Shown here: one piece after another, positions 56,384-64,000 of the stretch
How positions within the stretch are numbered: position 1 is the stretch's first letter
Layout of the letters: the number at the start of each line of letters is the position of its first letter
Assembly (NCBI GenBank): GCA_900016675.1
Contig: LN483072.1
Coordinates: forward strand, 1-64,000
Origin: Arthrobacter saudimassiliensis
GTDB lineage: Bacteria; Actinomycetota; Actinomycetes; Actinomycetales; Micrococcaceae
DNA length: 64,000 nt
Direction: 5' to 3'
The notes under the pieces: model-generated
What the model was told of the DNA's origin: nothing
Databases searched by the model: none
The model's input: only the letters and a program-made list of their open reading frames with translations
Translations under genes and position numbers: made by a program

Positions 56384-56468
56384 CGGCGGACGCGCCGATC
56401 CCGGGCGGAACCGCACCTCGCCCCGAAACGCGGCCATAATCTCGGAAGACGCCCTTCGAGAGGACCCC

Positions 56469-56969
56469 ATGACCGCACCCGAGCACGACCTCCTGTCCGT
56501 CGTGAGCATCAGGGCCGACGCCGACCTCGTCTGGCATGCCTGGACCCGCCCCGAGCGGGTGACGGCCTGGTTCGCCCCGGAAGCCGTGGTGGAGCCGCGG
56601 GTGGGTGGTGCGTTCGAACTGTATTTCATCCCCGGAAACCGCAGCTCGATGAATACCCGCGGGTGCCGCATCACCGCGCTCGCTCCGCCCGCCCCGGCAG
56701 CACCCGGGGTGCTGGAATTCACCTGGCGCGCGCCGGACGAGTTCGCGGAGCTGATGAACGGTCCCGACGAGCTGACCCACGTCAGGGTCCTCGTTTGTTC
56801 GGAGGACGACGGCGGCGCGCAGGTGGAGGTCACACACAGCGGGTTCGGGCACTCAGCTGCGTGGCAGCAGGCCCGGGCCTGGCATGCGATGGCCTGGGAC
56901 CAGGCTTTGGGAAGCCTGAAGCAGGCGCTGGAGACGGGGGCCGGCGAGCTCTGCTGCCTGCCCGATTGA
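56469..56969 (+). CDS. SRPBCC/AHSA1-family protein
   Basis: A 166-residue START/Bet v1-like fold protein of the AHSA1 group: VWHAWTRPERVTAWFAPEAV at 22-41, VGGAFELYFIPG, and GHSAAWQQARAWHAMAWDQAL near the C-terminus. Homologues bind hydrophobic ligands or aid chaperones; no specific role can be read. ATG start at 56469. Convergent with the superoxide dismutase gene, with a hairpin between them. Confidence 0.85.
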   Translation: MTAPEHDLLSVVSIRADADLVWHAWTRPERVTAWFAPEAVVEPRVGGAFELYFIPGNRSSMNTRGCRITALAPPAPAAPGVLEFTWRAPDEFAELMNGPDELTHVRVLVCSEDDGGAQVEVTHSGFGHSAAWQQARAWHAMAWDQALGSLKQALETGAGELCCLPD

Positions 56970-57009
56970 CGCCGCTTCAGCGGCGCTGGGGTGGATGGGT
57001 TAACGGCAG

Positions 57010-57042
57010 CCGCCCGCCGCCCCTAGACGGGGCGGCGGGCGG
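57010..57042. terminator. bidirectional terminator, 14-bp perfect hairpin
   Basis: CCGCCCGCCGCCCC (57010-57023), loop TAGAC and GGGGCGGCGGGCGG (57029-57042) separate the convergent SRPBCC and sod genes. A smaller stem GCCGC-TTCA-GCGGC (56971-56984) directly follows the SRPBCC stop. Confidence 0.75.
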
Positions 57043-57061
57043 AAACCGCGGAAGTTGAAGC

Positions 57062-57697
57062 CTAGGCCTCGTTCGGCAGGATCAGTGCCGGGGCGCCGGA
57101 GCGCGCGGCGTCGAAGCGCTGCGCGACGTCGGCCCAGTTGATGATGTTCCAGAACGCCTTGACGTAGTCGGCCTTGACGTTGACGTAGTCCAGGTAGAAG
57201 GCGTGCTCCCACATGTCCAGCATCAGCAGCGGGATGGTGCCCACCGGGATGTTGCCCTGCTGGTCGTAGAGCTGCTCGATGACCATGTTCCTGCCCAGCG
57301 GATCGTAGGCCAGGATCGCCCAGCCGGAGCCCTGCAGCGAGGTCGCCGCAGCGGTGAACTGGCCGCGGAAGCCGTCGAAGGAGCCGAAGAACTCGTCGAT
57401 CGCGGCCGCGAGCTCGCCCTCGGGCTTGTCGCCGCCGTCCGGGCTCATGTTGTTCCAGAAGATGCTGTGGTTGGTGTGTCCGCCCAGGTGGAACGCCAGG
57501 TCCTTGGACAGCTTCGGGATGGACCCGAACTCACCCTTGTCGCGGGCTTCGGCCATCTGCTCGAGGGCGGTGTTGGCCCCGGCCACGTAGGTGGCGTGGT
57601 GCTTGTCGTGGTGCAGCTCCATGATCCGCGCGGAAATGTGCGGCTCCAGGGCGGCGTAATCGTACGGCAGCTCAGGCAGGGTGTACTTATTGTTCAC
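57062..57697 (-). CDS. sodA: Fe/Mn superoxide dismutase
   Basis: A 211-residue cytoplasmic superoxide dismutase. Metal ligands: His29 ([13 protein letters not shown]), His77 ([10 protein letters not shown]), Asp161 and His165 ([12 protein letters not shown]). The layout and [11 protein letters not shown] are those of Mn or cambialistic enzymes. The start is GTG at 57697 with AAGGAGAA upstream. The promoter at 57737-57767 has a 19-base spacer filled by a SoxR-type box, indicating redox-controlled expression. Confidence 0.95.
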   Translation of the reverse strand: MNNKYTLPELPYDYAALEPHISARIMELHHDKHHATYVAGANTALEQMAEARDKGEFGSIPKLSKDLAFHLGGHTNHSIFWNNMSPDGGDKPEGELAAAIDEFFGSFDGFRGQFTAAATSLQGSGWAILAYDPLGRNMVIEQLYDQQGNIPVGTIPLLMLDMWEHAFYLDYVNVKADYVKAFWNIINWADVAQRFDAARSGAPALILPNEA

Positions 57698-57736
57698 AGC
57701 TTCTCCTTCATGCTCAGGTTCATCAGTGTTGATACC

Positions 57737-57767
57737 AACCTAGGACCTCAAGCAAAGTTGAGGTCAA
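57737..57767 (-). promoter_or_regulatory. SoxR/MerR-type promoter of superoxide dismutase
   Basis: On the minus strand TTGACC (57762-57767), a 19-base spacer and TAGGTT (57737-57742) form the long-spacer promoter typical of MerR-family activators. The spacer and last two -35 bases hold CCTCAACTTTGCTTGAGG (57746-57763). It agrees at 15 of 18 positions with the SoxR box CCTCAAGTTAACTTGAGG and is placed relative to -35 exactly as in E. coli soxS. Start site near 57730. Confidence 0.7.
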
Positions 57768-57804
57768 ATTGGTGATTCGCGTTACGCCACCGGCGTACAG
57801 GAGG

Positions 57805-58269
57805 CTAGGCCTTGGCCTTGGGCGCGGCCCGCAGCTGGAGCAGCAGGTTCCCGGCCCAGGAGGCCGCCCGCTGCAGTTCGCCGTCGGCCAGCGGGCCGTC
57901 CCTCCCCTCCACGTGGAAGGCCATGGGCGTGGAGATGATCCGCGCCCCGTGCGCCTGCAGCGCCTTGCTGATCTTCCGGGCCGCGTCGCCGTGGATGAAC
58001 AGCCGGACCCGGGTGTCGAAGGCGGCCGCACGGACACCGTGCAGGGCGTCCGAGGGCAGCTCAGCCAGGGCCTGCTGGACCTTGGCGGTGGGCTGCCAGC
58101 CGTTGATCGGACTCCCGACGATCAGCAGGTCCCCGGGATCCAGGATGCCCGGCACGAAGTGTTCCGCGGGCACCAGCCGGGCCCGCAGCCCGGTCAGCGC
58201 CGCCGCGATGGCCTCGGCAACAGCCCGGGTGTTGCCGTAGTTGGAGTCGTAGACGATGACGGCCTTCAT
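57805..58269 (-). CDS. flavodoxin-domain protein
   Basis: A 154-residue flavodoxin-like protein. KAVIVYDSNYGNTRAVAEAI is the FMN phosphate loop, DLLIVGSPINGWQPTAKVQ the 50s/90s loop region, and it ends with a basic Arg/Lys tail. Likely binds FMN and acts as an electron carrier or quinone-type reductase. The start at 58269 (MKAVIVYD) is chosen since the upstream extension lacks fold. It lies about 125 bases downstream of the RsbQ-like gene and could be co-transcribed. Confidence 0.85.
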   Translation of the reverse strand: MKAVIVYDSNYGNTRAVAEAIAAALTGLRARLVPAEHFVPGILDPGDLLIVGSPINGWQPTAKVQQALAELPSDALHGVRAAAFDTRVRLFIHGDAARKISKALQAHGARIISTPMAFHVEGRDGPLADGELQRAASWAGNLLLQLRAAPKAKA

Positions 58270-58394
58270 GCCGGCCTCCCTCAGACCTCCGGCAGGTGCC
58301 CCGCGGCGGTGCGCCGGGGGCGGCACGCGGCAGGGGCGCCGCGCCGGATTCCCCTATGGAACAAGCGCCGGCAGGCGGAGTCAACGGGTGCGGC

Positions 58395-59216
58395 TCACGG
58401 CTTCGCCAGCCACCTGAGGATTTCCTCCGCCGTCTCCGCCGGCGAGCTGACATGCGGCATGTGCCCGACGGCGCGCATCCGCACCAGCTCGGCGTGCGGC
58501 AGGTGCCGGTGCAGGTAGGTGCCGACGGCGGCCGGGGCGAGGGCGTCGTTGGCGCACTGCAGGATCAGGGCCGGGCAGGTGACGTCCTGCAGCAGGTGCC
58601 GCACATCGGTGAGGAAGGAGACCCGGAAGAACTGGCGCGCAATCACCGGGTCCACGCGGCAGAAGCGGCGCTCCAGCTCCACCGCCAGTTCCGGGAACTG
58701 CGCGCCCATCACCACCGGCGCCATGGAAGCGGCCCAGACCGGGAAGTTCCCGTCGTTCGAAAGCATCAGCTCATCGATGTCGCCCCGCGTGAAGCCGCCC
58801 ACGTACCCGTCCTGCGGATGGTCCACGTAGCTTGGCGACGCCGCGAGCAGGACGATCCGGCCGATCCGTTCCCGCGCGGCGGGCCGGGCGGCGGCGGCGA
58901 TCGCCATGGTGCCGCCCACACTGTGGCCCACCAGGGTGGCCCCGCGCAGGTCGAGCGCGTCGCAGATCTCCAGCAGGTCATCGACGTAGCCGTCCAGCGC
59001 ACCGTACTTGTCGGCCGAGTAGGCGGAGAGGTCGGAACCGCCGGCGCCCACCTGGTCGAACAGCACCACCCGGTGGTCTGCTGTGAAGTCGTCCAGCACC
59101 CGCTGCCAGATCACCTTGTCGCACCCGAAGCCGTGAATGAACACCAGCACCGGGGCGCCGTCGGGCCCGTGGACACTGACATTGTTGCGGACCAAAACGT
59201 CAGCGGCGTGCTGCAC
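58395..59216 (-). CDS. RsbQ-like alpha/beta hydrolase
   Basis: A 273-residue alpha/beta hydrolase that follows Bacillus RsbQ closely: RNNVSVHGPDG, FIHGFGCDKVIW, HRVVLFDQVGAGGSDLSAY, the nucleophile elbow VGHSVGG with Ser99, FCRVDPVIARQFF, ILQCANDALAPAAVGTYLH (Asp), and VGHMPHVSSP (His). RsbQ acts with the PAS-phosphatase RsbP in energy-stress signalling, and plant homologues are strigolactone/karrikin receptors. No RsbP is adjacent. The GTG start at 59216 with GGGGGAG is chosen; a Met at 59273 is an alternative. Divergent from the aldehyde oxidoreductase. Confidence 0.85.
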   Translation of the reverse strand: MQHAADVLVRNNVSVHGPDGAPVLVFIHGFGCDKVIWQRVLDDFTADHRVVLFDQVGAGGSDLSAYSADKYGALDGYVDDLLEICDALDLRGATLVGHSVGGTMAIAAAARPAARERIGRIVLLAASPSYVDHPQDGYVGGFTRGDIDELMLSNDGNFPVWAASMAPVVMGAQFPELAVELERRFCRVDPVIARQFFRVSFLTDVRHLLQDVTCPALILQCANDALAPAAVGTYLHRHLPHAELVRMRAVGHMPHVSSPAETAEEILRWLAKP

Positions 59217-59391
59217 GAGACTCCCCCTGGCAAAAAGACCACGGCCGCCCATCCGCGGCCGTTCCGCCGTCAAGCCTACCGGCGCTGACCGCGCCGGCCG
59301 TCAGCCCGGGCCGGCACCGGCCGACCGTCATTGTGGCCGTGACGCGGATCACGATAGGTTCTAAGCCTACTGTCGAAGCGCTGGAGGGCCG

Positions 59392-59997
59392 ATGGACGCA
59401 CACATAACCCTGCAGGTGGACGGGCAGCCCAGGCCGCTGGCCGTCGACACCCGCACCACGCTGCTGGACGCCCTGCGGGACCGGCTGGGCGTCACCAGCC
59501 CCAAGAAAGGCTGCGACCACGGCCAGTGCGGCGCGTGCACGGTGCTGCTGGACGGGCGGCGGGCGAACTCCTGCCTGGCCCTGGCCGTGGCGCACGACGG
59601 CGCGGAGATCGTCACCGCCGAAGGCCTCGCCGGAGACGACACGCTGCACCCGGTCCAGCAGGCCTTCCTGGCGGAGGACGCCTTCCAGTGCGGCTACTGC
59701 ACGCCCGGGCAGATCTGCTCCGCGGTGGGCGTCATCGAGGAGGCCGCCGCCGGCCAGCCCTCCACCGCCACCGCACTGGACGAGGACGGCGCCGTCGCCC
59801 TCACGGACGAGGAGATCCGGGAGCGGATGAGCGGCAACCTCTGCCGCTGCGGAGCGTACGTGAACATCCTCGCCGCCGTCCGCCGCGCGGCAGCCTTCGA
59901 ACACCGCCGCGGCGCGGAACAGCAGCAGCCCGACGCCGAGCTGGCCGGCTCCCCCACCGCCGACGCGATGACCGCGCATCCGGAGGACCGGCCGTGA
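59392..59997 (+). CDS. aldehyde oxidoreductase small [2Fe-2S] subunit (PaoA-like)
   Basis: A 201-residue iron-sulfur subunit of the xanthine-oxidase family. The plant-ferredoxin-type cluster ligands are Cys41, Cys46, Cys49 ([12 protein letters not shown]) and Cys61. The second cluster is bound by Cys100, Cys103 (CGYCTPGQ) and Cys151, Cys153 (NLCRCGAY). There is no Tat signal, unlike E. coli PaoA, so the enzyme should be cytoplasmic. About 45 extra residues follow the last cysteine. GTGA overlap with the FAD subunit. Confidence 0.92.
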   Translation: MDAHITLQVDGQPRPLAVDTRTTLLDALRDRLGVTSPKKGCDHGQCGACTVLLDGRRANSCLALAVAHDGAEIVTAEGLAGDDTLHPVQQAFLAEDAFQCGYCTPGQICSAVGVIEEAAAGQPSTATALDEDGAVALTDEEIRERMSGNLCRCGAYVNILAAVRRAAAFEHRRGAEQQQPDAELAGSPTADAMTAHPEDRP

Positions 59998-61055
59998 AGC
60001 CCTTCGACTACCACCGCGCCGACGACGCCGCCGCAGCCGTCGCCACTGCCGCCGGGCATCCCGGCGCTGTGTTCCTGGCCGGCGGCACCAACCTGGTGGA
60101 CCGGATGAAGCTTGGCGTCACGGAACCGGACCTGGTGGTGGATATCAGCCGGCTGCCGCTGGACACCGTCACGGAAACCGACGAGGGCGGGCTGCGGATC
60201 GGCGCCAACGTCCGCAACGCAGACCTCGCGGCGAACACGCTGGTGCGCACCCGCTACCCGCTGCTCGCCCGGGCGCTGCTCTCCGGGGCCTCGGGGCAGC
60301 TGCGCAACCTGGCCACCACCGGCGGAAACCTGCTGCAGCGCACCCGCTGCGTGTACTTCCAGAACATCACCACGCCCTGCAACAAGCGCGAGCCCGGCAC
60401 CGGCTGCTCCGCGCGGGAGGGCCTGAACCGCAACCTGGCCATCCTCGGCGCCTCCGAGGACTGCGTGGCCACGCATCCGTCCGACATGGCGGTGGCGATG
60501 TCCGCGCTCGACGCCGTCGTCGTCGCGCTTGGCCCGCACGGAGAACGCCGGATTCCGCTCTCCGAGTTCCACCGGCTGCCCGGCGATGAACCGCAGCACG
60601 ACACGGTCCTCGGGCACGGTGAGCTGATCACCGCCGTCGAGCTGCCGCCGGTGCCCTACGCGGTGAACTCGACCTACCGGAAGGTGCGGGACCGCGCCTC
60701 GTTCGCCTTCGCGCTGGTCTCGGTGGCGGCCGCCGTCGACCTCGAGGACGGCCCGGACGGCCCGGTGATCCGGGAGGCCCGGCTGGCGTTCGGCGGCGTC
60801 GCGCACAAACCGTGGCGGGCCTGGGCGGCCGAGGACCTGCTGCGCGGTGAAACCGCCTCCGAGGAGCTGTTCCGCCGCGCCGCCGACGCGGAGCTGGAGG
60901 CGGCCCGCCCGCTGTCCGGGAACGCGTTCAAGGTGCCGATGCTGCGCAACACGCTCACCGCGGTGCTGCGCGGGTTGACCGGGGTGCCGCGCGGCGACGG
61001 CGCCGGCCCCGGGGGCCCGGGCGGAATGGACGACGACGGAGAGGAGATCCGATGA
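59994..61055 (+). CDS. aldehyde oxidoreductase FAD subunit with [4Fe-4S] cysteines (PaoB-like)
   Basis: A 353-residue FAD-binding subunit. [15 protein letters not shown] is the FAD pyrophosphate loop and [12 protein letters not shown] the second FAD motif. Cys119, Cys129, Cys138 and Cys157 form the extra cysteine set that holds a [4Fe-4S] cluster in PaoB/4-hydroxybenzoyl-CoA-reductase-type subunits. GTG start at 59994 coupled to the small subunit; the longer upstream frame is a shadow. Overlaps the large subunit by four bases. Confidence 0.92.
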   Translation: MKPFDYHRADDAAAAVATAAGHPGAVFLAGGTNLVDRMKLGVTEPDLVVDISRLPLDTVTETDEGGLRIGANVRNADLAANTLVRTRYPLLARALLSGASGQLRNLATTGGNLLQRTRCVYFQNITTPCNKREPGTGCSAREGLNRNLAILGASEDCVATHPSDMAVAMSALDAVVVALGPHGERRIPLSEFHRLPGDEPQHDTVLGHGELITAVELPPVPYAVNSTYRKVRDRASFAFALVSVAAAVDLEDGPDGPVIREARLAFGGVAHKPWRAWAAEDLLRGETASEELFRRAADAELEAARPLSGNAFKVPMLRNTLTAVLRGLTGVPRGDGAGPGGPGGMDDDGEEIR

Positions 61056-63202
61056 CCGAGCTGCTGCCGGCCCGCGAGATCGGCCTGGGCATCGAACGCC
61101 TGGACGGGGTGCTGAAGGTCAAGGGCACCGCCCCGTACGCCGTCGAGCATCCGGCCGAGGACCCGCTGTTCCTGTTCCCGGTGCTCTCGACGATCGCGCG
61201 CGGCCGGATCACCGGCATCGACACTGCGGCCGCCGAGGCGGTCCCCGGCGTGGCGCAGGTGCTCACCCACCTGAACGCGCCGCGGCTGGCGGACACGGAG
61301 GACCGGGAGCTGGCCGTGCTGCAGGGCCCCGACGTCGGTTTCCGCGGCCAGTTCGTCGCCGCCGTGCTCGCCGAGACCGCGGAGGCTGCGCGGGAAGCGG
61401 CCGCCGCCGTCGTCGTCCGCTACGACGACGAGCCGCACCGGGCCGCCCTGGACCCGGAGGATCCGGAGCTGTACAAACCCGAGGAGCTGAACACCGGCAT
61501 CGAGCCGGACACCAGCGACGGCGACGTGGCCGGAGCGTTTATCAGCGCCGACATCGTGGTCGAGGCCGTCTACCGGACCCCGGCGGAGCACAACAACCCG
61601 ATGGAGCCGCACGCAACCACCGCGCAGTGGGACGGCCAGGTGCTCACGCTCATCGATTCGACCCAGGGCACGCACGTGGTCAAGGGCACCCTGGCTCCGG
61701 TATTCGGGCTTCAGGAGAGCCAGGTGCGCGTGATCGCCCCGCATGTGGGCGGCGGGTTCGGGTCGAAGGGCATGCCGCACGCCAACGTGGTGCTGGCCGG
61801 ACTGGCGGCGCTGCGGGCCGGCGGGCGGCCGGTGCGCTTCGCGCTGACCCGGCAGCAGATGTTCTCCCTCGCCGGCTACCGCACGCCCACCATCCAGAAG
61901 ATCCGGCTCGCCGCAGACCGGGACGGCACCCTGCAGGCACTGTCGCTGGATGTGGTGGAGCAGACGGCCGTGATCAAGGAGTTCGCCGAGCAGACCCCGG
62001 CGCCGATCCGGATGATGTACGCGGCGCCGGCGCGGGCCACCACCACCCGGCTGGCCGCCCTGGACATTCCGGTGAACTCCTGGATGCGCGCGCCCGGCGA
62101 GTGTCCGGGCATGTACGGCCCCGAGGTCGCCATGGACGAGCTTGCCGAGGCCTGCGGCCTGGATCCCATCGAGCTGCGGCTGCGGAACGACACCCAGACC
62201 GATCCGGAGACCGGCAAGCCGTTCGCCTCCCGGCACCTGGCCGAGTGCCTGCGCCGCGGCGCGGAGCACTTCGGCTGGGAGCGGCGCAGCCGGCGTCCGC
62301 GGCAGCGGCTGGTGGACGGCTGGTGGACCGGCATGGGCGTGGCCAGCGCCACCTATCCGTTCATGGCGCAGCCGGCGAACAAGGCGCGGATCCGGTACGA
62401 CGCCGGCACCGGCCCGGGCACCGACGCCGCCGGGGCGCGGGCCGCCGCGGGCGCCGGCGGGCTGGACAGCGCCGGCGTGTACACCGTGCAGATCGGCGCC
62501 GCCGATATCGGCACCGGGGCGTGGACGGCGCTCACCCAGATCGCCGCCGACGCCCTGGACGTGCCGCTGGACCGGATCCGGCTGCAGATCGGCGACAGCG
62601 CCCTGCCGCTGGCCACCGTGGCGGGAGGTTCCTCGGGCACCGCCAGCTGGGGCGCCACCATCATTGCCGCCGGCGAACAGTTCCGGGCCGACCACGGCGA
62701 GGCGCCCTCCCCGGGCGCGCAGTCCGAGGCGTCGCCGCCGGAAAACCCTGCGGCGGGTGAGTTCACCCTGCAGTCCTTCGGCGCGCATTTCGCCGAAGTG
62801 CACGTGAACGCCGACACCGGCGAGGTCCGGGTGCCGCGGCTGCTCGGGGTGTTCTCCGCGGGCCGGATCATCAACCCCTCCACCGCGCGGTCCCAGTTCA
62901 TCGGCGGGCTGACCATGGGTTTGGGCATGGCGCTGCACGAGGAGAGCGTCATGGATGCCCGGTTCGGCATCTTCGTCAACCACGACCTGGCCGAGTACCA
63001 CGTGCCCGCGCACGCCGACATCCTCGACGTCGACGCCCTGTGGATCGAGGACGAGGACCCGCACGCCGGAAAGCTCGGCGCCCGCGGCATCGGCGAAATC
63101 GGAATCGTGGGCTCCGCCGCCGCCATCGCCAACGCCGCCTACAACGCCACCGGCATCCGGGTCCGCGACCTGCCGCTGACGCCGGACAGGTTCCTGGCCT
63201 GA
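61052..63202 (+). CDS. aldehyde oxidoreductase molybdenum-cofactor subunit (PaoC-like)
   Basis: A 716-residue catalytic subunit binding molybdopterin cytosine dinucleotide. Features: [20 protein letters not shown] near the start, [12 protein letters not shown] (cofactor loop), [35 protein letters not shown], and the catalytic Glu682 in [15 protein letters not shown]. It oxidises aldehydes to acids, consistent with detoxifying or using the aldehydes made by aldolases of the aromatic pathways, though no direct link is shown. An Ala/Gly-rich insert (about residues 450-475) is unusual. No XdhC/PaoD chaperone follows within the window. Confidence 0.92.
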   Translation: MTELLPAREIGLGIERLDGVLKVKGTAPYAVEHPAEDPLFLFPVLSTIARGRITGIDTAAAEAVPGVAQVLTHLNAPRLADTEDRELAVLQGPDVGFRGQFVAAVLAETAEAAREAAAAVVVRYDDEPHRAALDPEDPELYKPEELNTGIEPDTSDGDVAGAFISADIVVEAVYRTPAEHNNPMEPHATTAQWDGQVLTLIDSTQGTHVVKGTLAPVFGLQESQVRVIAPHVGGGFGSKGMPHANVVLAGLAALRAGGRPVRFALTRQQMFSLAGYRTPTIQKIRLAADRDGTLQALSLDVVEQTAVIKEFAEQTPAPIRMMYAAPARATTTRLAALDIPVNSWMRAPGECPGMYGPEVAMDELAEACGLDPIELRLRNDTQTDPETGKPFASRHLAECLRRGAEHFGWERRSRRPRQRLVDGWWTGMGVASATYPFMAQPANKARIRYDAGTGPGTDAAGARAAAGAGGLDSAGVYTVQIGAADIGTGAWTALTQIAADALDVPLDRIRLQIGDSALPLATVAGGSSGTASWGATIIAAGEQFRADHGEAPSPGAQSEASPPENPAAGEFTLQSFGAHFAEVHVNADTGEVRVPRLLGVFSAGRIINPSTARSQFIGGLTMGLGMALHEESVMDARFGIFVNHDLAEYHVPAHADILDVDALWIEDEDPHAGKLGARGIGEIGIVGSAAAIANAAYNATGIRVRDLPLTPDRFLA

Positions 63203-63362
63203 CCGAGCGCCGGTGAGACCGGGCTCACGCGCGGCCCGAACCGGGTCGGAGGCAGGCGTATCCTGAACGACGTTCAAGGCACGGACAAGGGGGTTCGCGG
63301 CACCACACGGCGCACCCGCCCTCCGCGGCGCGGCGCCACGGCAGGATGAGGAGCAGGCAGGC

Positions 63363-64000
63363 ATGACCGGCACAGAAGGACAGCGGAAACTGTGGAGCGG
63401 CAGCTTCATCCTGGCGATCCTCACCCAGTTCTTCATCGCCACCGTCTTCTACCTGCTGGTCACCACCATGGCGCTCTACGCCGTGGAACAGTTCAGCGCG
63501 GCCGAAAGCGCCGCCGGGCTGGCCTCCAGCATCTTCGTCCTCGGGGCACTGGCCGCCCGCATTTTCGCCGGCAAGTACCTTGACTTCATCGGGCGGCGGA
63601 AACTGCTGCTGATCAGCCTGGTCGCCTACGTGATCGCCGGCGCCCTGTACATCCCGGCGGACAGCCTGGGCCTGCTGATGGGAATCCGCCTGGTGCACGG
63701 CATGGCCTTCGGCGCCGCCAGCACCGCGGTGTCCGCCTCCGTGGTGGGCCTGATCCCGCTGCGCCGCCGCGCCGAGGGCATGGGCTACTTCGGCATCTCC
63801 GCCACCCTCGCCGCCGCCATCGGTCCCTTCCTGGCCCTGCTGCTGGCCGACACCGTCGGCTACACCGCACTGTTCGCCGTCAGCACCGGCGCCTCGGCCG
63901 CCGCGCTGGTGCTGGCCCTGCTGCTGCGCCTGCCGGAGCGGGTGCCCAGCGAACGCGAGCAGCAGGAAAAATGGCGGATGCGGCTGACCGACGTGCTGGA
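63363..64000 (+). CDS. MFS transporter, 3' end cut off by window
   Basis: The N-terminal 212 residues of a major facilitator. After MTGTEGQRKLWSGSF come six hydrophobic spans with the motif A loop AGKYLDFIGRRKLLL (Gly-x-x-x-Asp-x-x-Gly-Arg-Arg-Lys) between spans 2 and 3, and GRLVHG-like GIRLVHGMAFGAASTAV in span 4. A basic loop EREQQEKWRMRL ends the visible part. It resembles drug or sugar efflux carriers (YfkF/AraJ-like). It starts 160 bases after the aldehyde oxidoreductase and may have its own promoter. Confidence 0.88.
   Translation, partial: MTGTEGQRKLWSGSFILAILTQFFIATVFYLLVTTMALYAVEQFSAAESAAGLASSIFVLGALAARIFAGKYLDFIGRRKLLLISLVAYVIAGALYIPADSLGLLMGIRLVHGMAFGAASTAVSASVVGLIPLRRRAEGMGYFGISATLAAAIGPFLALLLADTVGYTALFAVSTGASAAALVLALLLRLPERVPSEREQQEKWRMRLTDVL

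Noticed and set aside
57901-57925. CTCCACGTGGAAGG as another parS
   Set aside because: At least four mismatches in the 14-base core; only the site at 50574 is convincing.

Overview
The window is chromosomal DNA of a high-GC actinobacterium, most likely Arthrobacter or a close Micrococcaceae relative. Supporting signs are the strong G/C third-position bias, many GTG/TTG starts, leaderless-looking regulators, a tmRNA tag ending in RTDFALAA, a DUF222/HNH gene, and extensive ATGA/GTGA stop-start coupling. There are no phage, plasmid, transposase or CRISPR features. Apart from three flanking stretches of short tandem repeats, the DNA looks like ordinary core and accessory chromosome.

Layout: (1) 1-4.9 kb holds the 3' part of an aldehyde dehydrogenase, an acyl-CoA dehydrogenase, a Nudix hydrolase, tmRNA with its terminator, an acidic repeat protein, a CBS protein and a small conserved protein. 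(2) 4.9-10.7 kb is an amino-sugar operon (solute-binding protein, two permeases, NagB, a GH32/43-like hydrolase) divergent from a DasR-like GntR regulator, with a DasR-type operator between them. (3) 12.5-25.2 kb is a large aromatic catabolic island. mhpB-mhpC-mhpD-SnoaL-aldolase-mhpA is followed by a four-gene SsuABC-like importer, a 4-hydroxyacetophenone-monooxygenase-like Baeyer-Villiger enzyme, a TetR regulator and an atypical SDR. (4) 25.2-29.6 kb is a second ring-cleavage unit: an FCD-type GntR regulator divergent from an FAH-family hydrolase, an FAD hydroxylase and a VOC extradiol dioxygenase. (5) 29.6-34.3 kb holds a DUF222/HNH gene and a two-gene operon of unknown function, set among tandem repeats.

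(6) 34.4-37.9 kb is a TetR-MMPL exporter pair with overlapping palindromic operators. (7) 38.0-44.5 kb is an iron-regulated siderophore uptake operon: binding protein, two FecCD permeases, ATPase, siderophore-interacting reductase and Fes-like esterase. (8) 44.6-50.1 kb holds a GNAT enzyme, a tripartite tricarboxylate transporter (tctCBA) plus an MFS carrier, and a universal stress protein. (9) 50.2-59.3 kb holds a LysE/Lrp pair with a near-perfect parS site inside lysE, a ChrA transporter, a leaderless solute-binding-like protein, DinB, SDR, cupin, lipoprotein and SRPBCC genes, a Fe/Mn superoxide dismutase with a SoxR-type promoter, a flavodoxin and an RsbQ-like hydrolase. (10) 59.4-64 kb holds a three-subunit molybdenum aldehyde oxidoreductase (PaoABC-like) and a truncated MFS gene.

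Most likely novelty: the 11-kb coupled unit 12658-23666 combines a complete hydroxylation/meta-cleavage pathway, a dedicated ABC importer and an aryl-ketone-type Baeyer-Villiger monooxygenase. This suggests import and degradation of an aryl ketone or hydroxyphenyl-alkanone rather than plain hydroxyphenylpropionate. Other notable signals are the parS site, the SoxR-type sod promoter, the DasR-type operator, and intercistronic hairpins directly after two binding-protein genes. All functional calls come from reading motifs by eye; no database search was run.
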